From: CAYTZA01 sp964442365
GTDB lineage: Bacteria; Patescibacteriota; Minisyncoccia; Phycocordibacterales; DAORIS01
Assembly (NCBI GenBank): GCA_964442365.1
Contig: CAYTZA010000011.1
Location: 1-17,409, forward strand
Length of the DNA: 17,409 nucleotides
Direction: 5' to 3'
Part shown: positions 1-7,559 of the stretch, piece by piece
Layout: each line of letters starts with the position of its first letter
Position numbering within the stretch: position 1 is the first letter of the stretch
Translations under genes and position numbers: made by a program
Notes under the pieces: model-generated
Database searches by the model: none
The model's input: the letters and a program-made list of their open reading frames with translations, nothing else
What the model was told of the DNA's origin: nothing

Positions 1-35
1 GAAAAGACCTGAACCTTAGATTTTATATCACACCC

Positions 36-140
36 TCAATCTTCAATCAACTTCGACCACCACTCAAAAGTAAAATGCATAAGCAGAGCTGCTGGCATGT
101 AAATCGGTAACAATACGAAAAAAAGTATCTTTTTATTCAC
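36..140 (-). CDS. Probable 34-residue single-pass membrane peptide (GTG start)
   Basis: A short reading frame of 34 codons follows msrA by 37 bases on the same strand. It starts with GTG (bases 138-140) and ends with TGA (36-38). The N-terminus reads MNKKILFF if GTG is read as Met, followed by a hydrophobic segment (about residues 5-22) and a polar, aromatic tail (FEWWSKLIED). That is typical of a small membrane protein with a positive N-terminus. A TATACT hexamer ends eight bases before the GTG, the same arrangement seen at many better-supported genes here, and this is the main reason to believe it. An in-frame TAA lies upstream, so it is not a fragment of a longer frame. No family is recognised. 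It could be a chance frame in AT-rich intergenic DNA; no ribosome binding site is visible. Confidence 0.4.
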   Translation of the reverse strand: MNKKILFFVLLPIYMPAALLMHFTFEWWSKLIED

Positions 141-148
141 AAGAAAAT

Positions 149-154
149 AGTATA
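149..154 (-). promoter_or_regulatory. -10 box before the 34-residue peptide
   Basis: TATACT on the minus strand, ending 8 bases before the GTG start. No convincing -35 element was found. The spacing implies transcription starting at or next to the start codon. Confidence 0.35.
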
Positions 155-177
155 CACAAAAATATTACTTACGCCAC

Positions 178-720
178 TTAGATAGTATTCAATAATTCTG
201 CAAATTCTTTCTGAACTTTCTCTAGTTTTGGATTGATCACTAACTGACAATACTGAGCATTTTTATTGCGAGCATAATAATCTTTATGATAATCTTCGGC
301 TTCGATAAAACGATCCAATGGTTTTATTTCAGTAACAATAGGATCACCATCTTTATGTGAATTATTTAGCTCGGCAATCATATCTTCTGCTTCTTTTTTT
401 TGTTCATCTGAAGTTGTGAGGATAATCGAACGATACTGAGAACCAATATCATGACCCTGACGGTTTCTTGTTGTTGGATCGTGCGAAGCGAAAAAAATAA
501 TCATAAGTGTCTTAAAAGACACCAGTTTTGGATTGTATTCTATACGCACCACTTCTGCATGACCACTCATACCACTTGATACCTCATCGTATGTAGCACT
601 TTTTGACAGCCCACCTGCATATCCTGGTGTAACTGAATAAACACCCTTAAGCATTTTAAATACTGCTTCTGTACACCAAAAACATCCACCACCAAATACA
701 GCCTCAGCTTTTGTATCCAT
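178..720 (-). CDS. msrA: Peptide-methionine (S)-S-oxide reductase MsrA
   Basis: MsrA reduces methionine-S-sulfoxide in oxidised proteins, and free, back to methionine, using thioredoxin-like reductants in the cytoplasm. The 180-residue product has the expected length and the diagnostic GCFWCTE motif at residues 12-18, with Cys13 the catalytic nucleophile. Other family signatures are GHAEVVRIEYNP in the middle, HDPTTRNRQGHDIGSQYRS (family form HDPTxxNRQGxDxGxQYRS), and YHKDYY near the C-terminus. A Cys in the AQYCQ segment is a candidate resolving cysteine. There is no signal peptide and no fused MsrB domain. The ATG is supported by a TATAAT box six bases upstream, lying directly after the stop of the exported-esterase gene, so msrA probably has its own leaderless transcript despite sitting in a same-strand run. 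Confidence 0.96.
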   Translation of the reverse strand: MDTKAEAVFGGGCFWCTEAVFKMLKGVYSVTPGYAGGLSKSATYDEVSSGMSGHAEVVRIEYNPKLVSFKTLMIIFFASHDPTTRNRQGHDIGSQYRSIILTTSDEQKKEAEDMIAELNNSHKDGDPIVTEIKPLDRFIEAEDYHKDYYARNKNAQYCQLVINPKLEKVQKEFAELLNTI

Positions 721-726
721 ACAAAA

Positions 727-732
727 ATTATA
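727..732 (-). promoter_or_regulatory. -10 box of msrA
   Basis: A perfect TATAAT on the minus strand, six bases before the msrA ATG and immediately after the TGA of the upstream gene. Transcription from here would begin at about the A of ATG. Confidence 0.5.
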
Positions 733-3700
733 TCACTTCATAAAACCGCGTGTAATAGGACCGAAATATCCTACAGCTGGAGTTATATTATTAGCTTTCT
801 GAAAACGTATAACAGCATTTCTAGTGAGACTTCCAAATATATTTGTTTCATTGCCTAAAGATCCAGGACCAGAACCTGCCACAACAAATCCTTTAGAGTT
901 TAAATATTGTTGAAGTAGTTTTACATCACTATCTACATCTCCTAATTTCAGATTTTTATTAAAAACTACCCCAACAATATTTGGAACAAGTGAACAGCTT
1001 TTACCAGTATAAATATCAAATAAAGCACCCATAATACAACCATTTTTTATATTATTTTCTTCTTTATATTCTCTAGATTCGTTCAAAATTTCTTTTATTA
1101 CAGTAGAAACACTTGTACCTGCATAAGTTTTGTCTGGAGTAACACTGATAACGGAGCTGGGGGAACTCGTTCCTACAGCATTTACAGCACTTACTCTAAA
1201 ACTATAGGCAGTTGTATTTATAAGACTTGTTACTGTGGTTGAAGTTGCCGTCGAAACACCATCACTAAAAGTAAGCCACGTGTCACTGGATGATTGTTTG
1301 TATTCAATCAAATAATCAGTTATAGCAGACCCATTTGATGATGGGGCTGTCCAAGAAAGAGACACCTGGGCATCACCAGCACTACCGGCAAAACTACTTG
1401 GCGCATCCGGTTCAGTCGCCTCAACAACATCTTCTTCAAAAGTAACACCCCAGTTATACAAAGGAAGCCCAGTACTGTCAGAAGCAAGGGACACACTACT
1501 GTCAGAGTCTCTCAAGTTTCCCCCCACATACGTCGCATCACTCGCCTTTCCACACAAAGGAAATCCTGACCCTCCTCCATAACAAGTCCAAGCATATCTT
1601 ACTTTTTGATCAGTTCCATCTGGAATACCATCGAGAGTAATCTTAACTTGAGTGCCACTGTTTATTAATTCAACAGAAGAGATTGATGTACTAGCTGTTT
1701 CTCCAGTCTGCACAAATTCAAAACCATAATCTGGACGTTCTGCAACGATACTCGTGTCAAATGCAAGTGGTCCAACAGAAATATCGTAATCAATGGTAAT
1801 GATATTATCCGTTCTATAGATAGAAGTCGGCATTAGAGGGTTCCATGTATCACCGTCTATAGAAACCTTCTTAATAACTTTAGCGAACATCTCTCCCATA
1901 TGTCTTGAATTTGTATTCGTTAGATGAACATGATCGGTGTGATATTCATACTGATATTTCGGACCAACTAAAATTATCTTACCTGGGTTATTTTTATGCG
2001 CATTGTATTGAGCTTGAGCCAAATCACCAACCCAACCAGCGTTCATTTGATTAATAAACATCGGCAATGTACCGGTTAAACCCGTCGCACTATTCACATC
2101 AGTCTCATAATCATTTTGCCACTCAACAAGATCATCCTCATAGCCAGAAAGATTGCTATTGTAATAATCACTTTCCCCATGAACAATAGTGACTCCAAGC
2201 GGTTCATATACTCCACCCAAAGATTCTACAAGTGTTTTTGTAGTGGTTGCTTGTTGAATACCTTTTGCATAAGAGGTTGTTCCTTTTTTCAGAAGTGTGT
2301 AACGAGCACTAGAAGAGCCGTGTAGGCCTACGATTACTGGACGTATCAAACTATCAGCAGCTCTCAATGTATTTGCAATTCCAGATGATGGTGTTTCTAA
2401 AGAAGATTCAATAAGTGGTATAAAAGTTGCGGTAACACCCTGAGAGTTAGGAGACAAGCTCAAGTTATTGTAAGGTTGAGTAGAAGAAAGTACTGGAGAG
2501 GCATATGTTCCGATAGATAAACTTTGACCACCAGAAAGTACATGGAAATATGTCGTAACACCTGCCGCCGCAACAACAGTAGAACTCGGATCACCTGTTC
2601 CAATAGCGTTGACTGCACTTACCCTGAAGTCATAAGAGGTAGTATTGGTAAGACCTGTTATTGTTGTTGTGGTGGCTGTTGAAACACCATCACTAAAAGT
2701 AAGCCATGTACCACTTGACGAGGGTTTATACTCAACAACATAATCGGTTATAGCAGAATTATTTGCTGCTGGAGCCGTCCAAGAAAGAGCGACCTGAGTG
2801 TTTGATGGTGTTGCACTTACACCATAAGGCGCATCTGGCTCTGTAGGTGTCAAACCTATGTCACCGTAATATACACCAGCGATTTGTTCATCATCCAAAA
2901 CCGAACCCCAAAGAGTCACGTCGTCTATTTTTCCACTCCACAAATTAGTTACTCCAGTTCCTGTACCGCAATTACCAATGACCTGACCAGAGGATGTTGC
3001 GTGAGAACTTTGTGAGGTAGTGGAAGCAGAAACCAACATACCATTTTGATACAATTTATAAGTATAAGTATCACTATCGTAGGTTACTGCAGTATGTACC
3101 CATGTATTTATAGGAAAAACCGTTGTATTCCAAACATGATTAACAAAAGAAGGTCCTAATTGTCCGGCTTTCAATGCTTGTGTGGTTGGAGAACCACCAG
3201 CACTACTGTTTGTTACCCAAAGAGTATCTCCATATGCACTACAAATATTTGAAGATAAAATATTGTAGTTTCCTGCAGTGGCTGTTGCAAGATTGACCCA
3301 TACAGATTTTGTATAACTTTCTGGAAGATCATTTGTAACAGAAACAAAAGTACTTGCTGTTCTATTTAAACTCAAAACCTGTCCCCTATTCGCATCACTT
3401 ACAATTGTTGCAGCACCAGAAGAGCTTCCGTGTATACCATTTCCGGATGAATCAGTGTAATCTCCTTCAAAACCGAGTGAATATTCTGGAACAGGTATTG
3501 CAGAATATTCAACCTCTGGAAAAACTATTTCATATGTATCGCCTATTTGTACACCTTCAACAAAAGCCGTAACAGTACTTGTCCCCGAATGAACAGAACT
3601 AACAGTAAATACGGCACTACCATCAGCGCTGGTGGAGGCAACATTGACTGGAATATAATCCAAAACACCACGATCCGTTAATAGATAGACTATTTTATCT

Positions 3701-4599
3701 GAAAGTGCTAATCCGTCAGAATCACGAGCAATTACCTCTACACCAAATGACTGCACCCCAACAGTACTTGTTGTTGTGGCACCTACAGACGACAAAGAAG
3801 AACTGACACTATTTGCATCAGATGTTGTTCCATAATTATATCCGCGACTTTCGATATTATTTGCCAACACTTCTGCCCCAGAAAGAGCCTTGTTATATAC
3901 AGAAACCCTATGCATTGTTCCTTTAAAATTTCTAGTATTACTTGTAGTGTTACTACCAATATAAAGAGCTGTAGAATTTCCAAGATAACTACTATTTGCT
4001 ACAGCGGAAGCCACAACAACGCCATTGAGGTATATTTTTCCAACTTTTGTTGCATCATCAAAAGTAAGTACTACATGATATGTTTTTGAATAATCAAGTA
4101 GATATGAATCACTTAGAATAACAGCCCCGGATGTAGATCCGATACTTGCACTTGCCCAAGTTGTCCCTATCAAGCTACTACTTAAATTAAAAAGTGATCG
4201 ATCGAGTGTTAAGTTAACGCCACTAGCATTTCCTGTGGGTATTTTATCGAACAATCTAGGAAAAGTTGAAGCTGTTGCCCATGCCGCACTACTTGGCATA
4301 GTAAACCACATTTCATAACTGAAACTTGGAGTATCTAAATATGCACTATCAGGAACGCTTATTTTATCATCGGTACCATCAAAACTGAGTCCTCCAGTAA
4401 CCCATGTAGGGCTTCCTGAAGTAGTACCAGTATTACCATTACCAGTACTATCGGCAACACTAGTACCAGAGCCCTCATCCATGTTATAAGAAGCCACTAG
4501 ACTATCCGTTGTATATGCTGCATATACCCTTTGAAGACAAAAAACTCCAACCAACACAATAGAGACTACAACCAACAATTTATTTATTCTACTCTTCAT
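733..4599 (-). CDS. Large exported LamG/FN3/SASA-type esterase with C-terminal peptidoglycan-binding domain
   Basis: A 1288-residue exported multidomain protein. It opens with a signal peptide: MKSRINKLLVVV, a hydrophobic core, and a likely cleavage after VYA (about residue 27). Domains in order: a LamG/concanavalin-like module (about 28-250), an Ig-like stretch (about 265-365), a second LamG-like module (about 375-575), FN3 (about 585-676), a SASA/DUF303-type SGNH acetylesterase (about 685-900), a beta-rich extension, a second FN3 (about 1062-1155), and a PG_binding_1 domain (about 1215-1288). The esterase shows GQSL with its Ser near residue 692, HGESD near 806, and DHVHLTN near 890, as in carbohydrate acetylesterases. 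I infer a wall-attached enzyme that binds and deacetylates polysaccharide. A longer frame from 4695 would overlap kefB and hide the signal peptide, so I chose 4599. A TACAAT box lies nine bases upstream, overlapping the kefB stop. The exact substrate is unknown. Confidence 0.85.
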   Translation of the reverse strand: MKSRINKLLVVVSIVLVGVFCLQRVYAAYTTDSLVASYNMDEGSGTSVADSTGNGNTGTTSGSPTWVTGGLSFDGTDDKISVPDSAYLDTPSFSYEMWFTMPSSAAWATASTFPRLFDKIPTGNASGVNLTLDRSLFNLSSSLIGTTWASASIGSTSGAVILSDSYLLDYSKTYHVVLTFDDATKVGKIYLNGVVVASAVANSSYLGNSTALYIGSNTTSNTRNFKGTMHRVSVYNKALSGAEVLANNIESRGYNYGTTSDANSVSSSLSSVGATTTSTVGVQSFGVEVIARDSDGLALSDKIVYLLTDRGVLDYIPVNVASTSADGSAVFTVSSVHSGTSTVTAFVEGVQIGDTYEIVFPEVEYSAIPVPEYSLGFEGDYTDSSGNGIHGSSSGAATIVSDANRGQVLSLNRTASTFVSVTNDLPESYTKSVWVNLATATAGNYNILSSNICSAYGDTLWVTNSSAGGSPTTQALKAGQLGPSFVNHVWNTTVFPINTWVHTAVTYDSDTYTYKLYQNGMLVSASTTSQSSHATSSGQVIGNCGTGTGVTNLWSGKIDDVTLWGSVLDDEQIAGVYYGDIGLTPTEPDAPYGVSATPSNTQVALSWTAPAANNSAITDYVVEYKPSSSGTWLTFSDGVSTATTTTITGLTNTTSYDFRVSAVNAIGTGDPSSTVVAAAGVTTYFHVLSGGQSLSIGTYASPVLSSTQPYNNLSLSPNSQGVTATFIPLIESSLETPSSGIANTLRAADSLIRPVIVGLHGSSSARYTLLKKGTTSYAKGIQQATTTKTLVESLGGVYEPLGVTIVHGESDYYNSNLSGYEDDLVEWQNDYETDVNSATGLTGTLPMFINQMNAGWVGDLAQAQYNAHKNNPGKIILVGPKYQYEYHTDHVHLTNTNSRHMGEMFAKVIKKVSIDGDTWNPLMPTSIYRTDNIITIDYDISVGPLAFDTSIVAERPDYGFEFVQTGETASTSISSVELINSGTQVKITLDGIPDGTDQKVRYAWTCYGGGSGFPLCGKASDATYVGGNLRDSDSSVSLASDSTGLPLYNWGVTFEEDVVEATEPDAPSSFAGSAGDAQVSLSWTAPSSNGSAITDYLIEYKQSSSDTWLTFSDGVSTATSTTVTSLINTTAYSFRVSAVNAVGTSSPSSVISVTPDKTYAGTSVSTVIKEILNESREYKEENNIKNGCIMGALFDIYTGKSCSLVPNIVGVVFNKNLKLGDVDSDVKLLQQYLNSKGFVVAGSGPGSLGNETNIFGSLTRNAVIRFQKANNITPAVGYFGPITRGFMK
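1130..1412 (-). repeat. FN3 module copy 2 (C-terminal)
   Basis: This encodes an FN3 domain (EPDAP start, LSWTAP, TDYLIEYK, FRVSAVNAVG). It is close to the FN3 module at 2570-2845 in protein and in DNA. Bases 1253-1278 are identical to 2681-2706 (26 bases), and the identity extends with few mismatches on both sides, suggesting recent duplication or gene conversion. Confidence 0.75.
2570..2845 (-). repeat. FN3 module copy 1 (central)
   Basis: This encodes the FN3 domain just before the esterase domain (EPDAP, LSWTAP, TDYVVEYK, FRVSAVNAIG). It is the partner of the copy at 1130-1412 and contains the 26-base identical segment 2681-2706. Confidence 0.75.
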
Positions 4600-4606
4600 G
4601 TATATT

Positions 4607-6118
4607 TTATTGTACCACAGCCTCAGACTCACGTTTAGTAATCTTTGTAAGGTGAATATTTCTCTCTTGTTCAAAGCCTGCAACATCAAAACCATGTCTT
4701 TCTATCATTAAAGCAGCATGATGAGCACCTAAATAATGCGACACAATAACATAAGAAGCCCCAGCAAGATAAAGCTCTTTTGCTTCCTGTAGATTGTGTG
4801 CTGTTAAAATTATAATTCCACTAGTATTTTCCTTTCTATAGTATTTTGTTAACAATAGACTAATTTTATGATCTGGTATAGAAGAAATAACTAATTTTGC
4901 CTGATGAAAATTAATCTCTTGTAAAAACTCTATATCTTCTGCGTCACCATAACGATGTGGTATGTCTTTATTTCTCAAACGTTTAATAGACTGCGGGTTG
5001 TAATCAACAACCAAACATCGCTTACTGATATTTTGTGCGGCCGTAACAAAATCATAACCAACACGATCGTAGCCAAAAATAATAACCTCTGGATTATCAC
5101 CATGAACAGTGGCTTCTTTTTTATGTGTTTTCTTTATCTCTAACAAACTAATAAAAAATCTAAATTTATTGAAAATAATATCTGCATACAAAATCAGATA
5201 AGTGGAGCCAGCTATCGTGATTACACCAACCAAAGTAACCAAAGAAACAACTTTTTCATCTATATGACCCAAACTATACCCCAAAGCAACTAAAATCAAA
5301 GAGAACTCACTGATCTGAGCAACAGTAAGACCAGACATAAAAGCTGTTCTTGTTTTATATCCTAGTAAGTTCATAAGAATAATCACAATAATAGGATTTC
5401 CTATAAGAACAAATACAGAAAAAATAATTACTGGAACAATAATAGAATTAAACTCACTAAGCACCATCTGAGCTCCTAACAAAATAAAGAAAATNNNNNN
5501 NNNNNNNNNNNNNNNNNNNNNNNNNNNNNNNNNNNNNNNNNNNNNNNNNNNNNNNNNNNNNNNNNNNNNNNNNNNNNNNNNNNNNNNNNNNNNNTGATCA
5601 AAAGATGAAACTGTTCCAAACATTGTAACAATAAGGAGTATTATGGTTGCAACTAAATCTTGAACCAAAAGGAATCCTATAGAAATTTTTCCATACAATT
5701 TTCCAGTATCACCTCGATCTGTTAATAGTTTCAAAATTATAATCGTACTACTAAATGTCAAAGCGATAGCAATATAAATAGAGGCAGTAGTACCAAAACC
5801 CAAAGCTTGACCAATAAAAAATCCAACAATAGAAGTGAAAATCACTTGTCCAATACCGGTAACCAAGGACACCTTTCCAACTTCCCTAATAATATCCGGA
5901 TTAAGTGTTAAGCCCACAATAAAAAGAAGTATTGATATACCTATTTTTGAAAATAATTCCATCTCTTCTTTAGAACGCAATAAATCAAGAGCATATGGTC
6001 CAACCAAAATACCAGTGGCTATATAACCAACAATAAGTGGTTGTTTCAATACCCTCATACAAAGGGAAATAATTGTTGATAAAACGATTATGACCGATAG
6101 CTCAATAAAAATATCCAT
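4607..6118 (-). CDS. KefB-like monovalent cation:proton antiporter with TrkA-N domain (interrupted by assembly gap)
   Basis: A CPA2-family cation/proton antiporter in the membrane, exchanging K+ or Na+ for H+. Many transmembrane helices are visible: the N-terminal part has PLIVGYIATGILVGP (27-41), TFSST (121-125) and LVQDLVA (151-157); the later part has IFFILLGAQM (209-218, family FFxxxGMxxD region) and the VAQISEFSLIL helix (267-277). From about residue 343 a TrkA-N/RCK-type nucleotide-binding domain follows. Its glycine loop reads GYDRVG (349-354), with Asp replacing the middle Gly of GxGxxG, and D372 sits at the end of strand 2. A 100-base N run replaces residues around 175-208. The frame happens to stay open across it, but the true missing length is unknown. 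The gene starts three bases after the histidine kinase stop with no Shine-Dalgarno, so the two are probably translationally coupled. Ion specificity cannot be judged. Confidence 0.88.
   Translation of the reverse strand: MDIFIELSVIIVLSTIISLCMRVLKQPLIVGYIATGILVGPYALDLLRSKEEMELFSKIGISILLFIVGLTLNPDIIREVGKVSLVTGIGQVIFTSIVGFFIGQALGFGTTASIYIAIALTFSSTIIILKLLTDRGDTGKLYGKISIGFLLVQDLVATIILLIVTMFGTVSSFDXXXXXXXXXXXXXXXXXXXXXXXXXXXXXXXXXXIFFILLGAQMVLSEFNSIIVPVIIFSVFVLIGNPIIVIILMNLLGYKTRTAFMSGLTVAQISEFSLILVALGYSLGHIDEKVVSLVTLVGVITIAGSTYLILYADIIFNKFRFFISLLEIKKTHKKEATVHGDNPEVIIFGYDRVGYDFVTAAQNISKRCLVVDYNPQSIKRLRNKDIPHRYGDAEDIEFLQEINFHQAKLVISSIPDHKISLLLTKYYRKENTSGIIILTAHNLQEAKELYLAGASYVIVSHYLGAHHAALMIERHGFDVAGFEQERNIHLTKITKRESEAVVQ
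4609..4614 (-). promoter_or_regulatory. -10 box of the exported esterase gene
   Basis: TACAAT on the minus strand, nine bases before the ATG at 4599 and overlapping the kefB stop codon. It lies in a nine-base block (GGTACAATA) that also precedes the histidine kinase start at 7450. Confidence 0.45.
5495..5594. other. Assembly gap of 100 Ns within the kefB-like gene
   Basis: Exactly 100 unknown bases, the conventional placeholder for a gap of unknown size. It interrupts the antiporter between LVQDLVA plus one helix and the IFFILLGAQM segment. By comparison with the usual CPA2 layout, more residues belong here than 100 bases can encode. Confidence 0.97.
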
Positions 6119-6121
6119 ATA

Positions 6122-7450
6122 TTAAACAGTAACTGGTAAAAAAACTATAAACGTACTCCCTTTTCCAGAAACAGAAGAAACTGTAATTGTACCTTTATGA
6201 GCACGAATAATTTCTCGTGCAATAAAAAGTCCTAGACCATTGCCATATTGTCCTGATTTTTTTGCGGATTTTGATCTATAGTATCCTTCAAAAATCAAAG
6301 GAATTTCTTCATGTGATATACCAGGACCATGATCAGTAACAGAAATCATATCATTTTGATTCTGACGTGAATACGATATAACAACCTCTGAATCAGTGGC
6401 TGTGTACTTTATCGCATTTGAAATAAGATTAACAAAAACCTGTCTTAACTGTTCTCTATCTCCAAATACTTTAACTTTTTTTGAAAGAGATGAATCTACA
6501 ATAACCTGTACCCCTCTAGATGTAGCGGTAAGTGCAAGCCCACTAACCACTTTATCAATCAGTTCATATAAAGGAAAAGATTCTAACTTCATCTCTATTG
6601 CACCACGTTTTTCAAATACCGTTATAGCCAAAAGTTCATTTAAACGATCAATAAGTGTGACACAGTTATCATGAATAAGTTCAATCATATGTCGAGTATA
6701 AGTATCATATTTTTTAATTTTCTGTTTATCAATAAGACTTTCTGAAGCCCACTTTATACCAGTAAGAGGTGTTCGTATTTCATGTGAAGCAACTGAAAGA
6801 AATTCGGCTTTTTGATCTATATATTTACGCTCTTTTTGTGGAATATGATGTGATAAAAATATAATAGTAACTGCTAATAATGTAAGCAATAATGGCAAAG
6901 ATCCATACATAAAAATAGTAAGAAAATACGGTATAGCAGAAACATCAAAAGCTACAAATCCAACAATTTCATTTGTTTGTTTATCTTTAATAGGACTTGC
7001 TACAGAAAACCAATACTGGAAACCCTCTCGGTATGTAAACAATTTTGTCTCTCCCGCGTAAAACGCATCCCTCAATAAAGCATCTAAATCTGTACCAATC
7101 GTAAAAGTAGCACCGACAGCATAATCCTCTGCAAGCAAAGATATCTCCCCTTGATAATCAATACTACCAACATATAAAAACCTCATGTCACGATTTATTT
7201 CTCGGATATCTCTTACCTGTTTATCTAGGATAGAATCAGATTTATCAGTAATTTCAATAAAATTTCCTAAAGTACGTACACGTTCAAAAATTACCGATCT
7301 GTCTCTTTCTATTACAGATGTAATAAGAGTATAAGTAGTTACAATACCGACTGTAATAGAGACCCCTATGAGTGCGATATGTTTAATTTTCATACCAACC
7401 TCATGCGTATCTTTTGAGAGCGTATCTTTCAATAATCGAGGAAGGAACAT
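6122..7450 (-). CDS. Membrane sensor histidine kinase with extracytoplasmic sensor domain
   Basis: A two-component sensor kinase of 442 residues from the chosen start (MFLPRLLK). Transmembrane helix 1 is about 22-45, followed by an extracytoplasmic sensor of about 130 residues (Cache/PAS-like by layout, not proven) and helix 2 at about 178-200. A short linker without obvious HAMP leads to HisKA with SHEIRTPLTG (phospho-acceptor His223). HATPase_c has the N-box NLISNAIKYT (341-350), DHGPGI (373-378) and GNGLGLF (403-409). Everything needed for catalysis is present. No response regulator is encoded in the window. It is followed after three bases by kefB, so it may sense ionic or envelope stress linked to antiport. 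A longer frame to 7516 begins inside a terminator. A TACAAT box six bases before 7450 supports this start; an alternative Met at 7393 is preceded by GAGG. Confidence 0.9.
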   Translation of the reverse strand: MFLPRLLKDTLSKDTHEVGMKIKHIALIGVSITVGIVTTYTLITSVIERDRSVIFERVRTLGNFIEITDKSDSILDKQVRDIREINRDMRFLYVGSIDYQGEISLLAEDYAVGATFTIGTDLDALLRDAFYAGETKLFTYREGFQYWFSVASPIKDKQTNEIVGFVAFDVSAIPYFLTIFMYGSLPLLLTLLAVTIIFLSHHIPQKERKYIDQKAEFLSVASHEIRTPLTGIKWASESLIDKQKIKKYDTYTRHMIELIHDNCVTLIDRLNELLAITVFEKRGAIEMKLESFPLYELIDKVVSGLALTATSRGVQVIVDSSLSKKVKVFGDREQLRQVFVNLISNAIKYTATDSEVVISYSRQNQNDMISVTDHGPGISHEEIPLIFEGYYRSKSAKKSGQYGNGLGLFIAREIIRAHKGTITVSSVSGKGSTFIVFLPVTV

Positions 7451-7456
7451 AACTGT

Positions 7457-7462
7457 ATTGTA
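7457..7462 (-). promoter_or_regulatory. -10 box of the histidine kinase/kefB operon
   Basis: TACAAT on the minus strand within GGTACAATA, six bases before the ATG at 7450 and downstream of the preceding gene's terminator. It predicts a leaderless mRNA, or a leader of about 57 bases if translation starts at 7393. Confidence 0.45.
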
Positions 7463-7495
7463 CCGCATAAAAGCACCGATTGTATGTGCATAAAT

Positions 7496-7539
7496 AATAC
7501 AAAAACCGCTCGGCAATATGCACGAACGGTTTTTGTATT
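7496..7539 (-). terminator. Intrinsic terminator after the RRM protein gene
   Basis: A perfect 13-bp inverted repeat, 7496-7508 (aatacaaaaaccg) with 7527-7539, and an 18-base loop. Read on the minus strand it ends in GGTTTTTGTATT. It lies 20 bases beyond the stop of the RRM gene and before the histidine kinase promoter. The stem ends in A/T runs on both sides, so it may work in either direction. Confidence 0.75.
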
Positions 7540-7559
7540 TCTTTAATCAGCAGTGCTAA

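Noticed and set aside
1253..2706. 26-base direct repeat as an attachment site or mobile-element scar
   Set aside because: Both copies lie at the same place inside homologous FN3 domains of one gene, so domain duplication explains them.
4600..4695. Longer N-terminus for the exported esterase (start at 4695)
   Set aside because: It would overlap the end of kefB by 89 bases and bury the signal peptide; the Met at 4599 gives a textbook signal sequence and has a -10 nine bases upstream.
4607..6118. kefB as a pseudogene
   Set aside because: The interruption is an N run from assembly; both flanking coding parts are intact and in frame with conserved motifs.
7451..7516. Longer N-terminus for the histidine kinase (start at 7516)
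   Set aside because: That start lies in the loop of the RRM gene's terminator and upstream of the best promoter, so it would not be on the main transcript.
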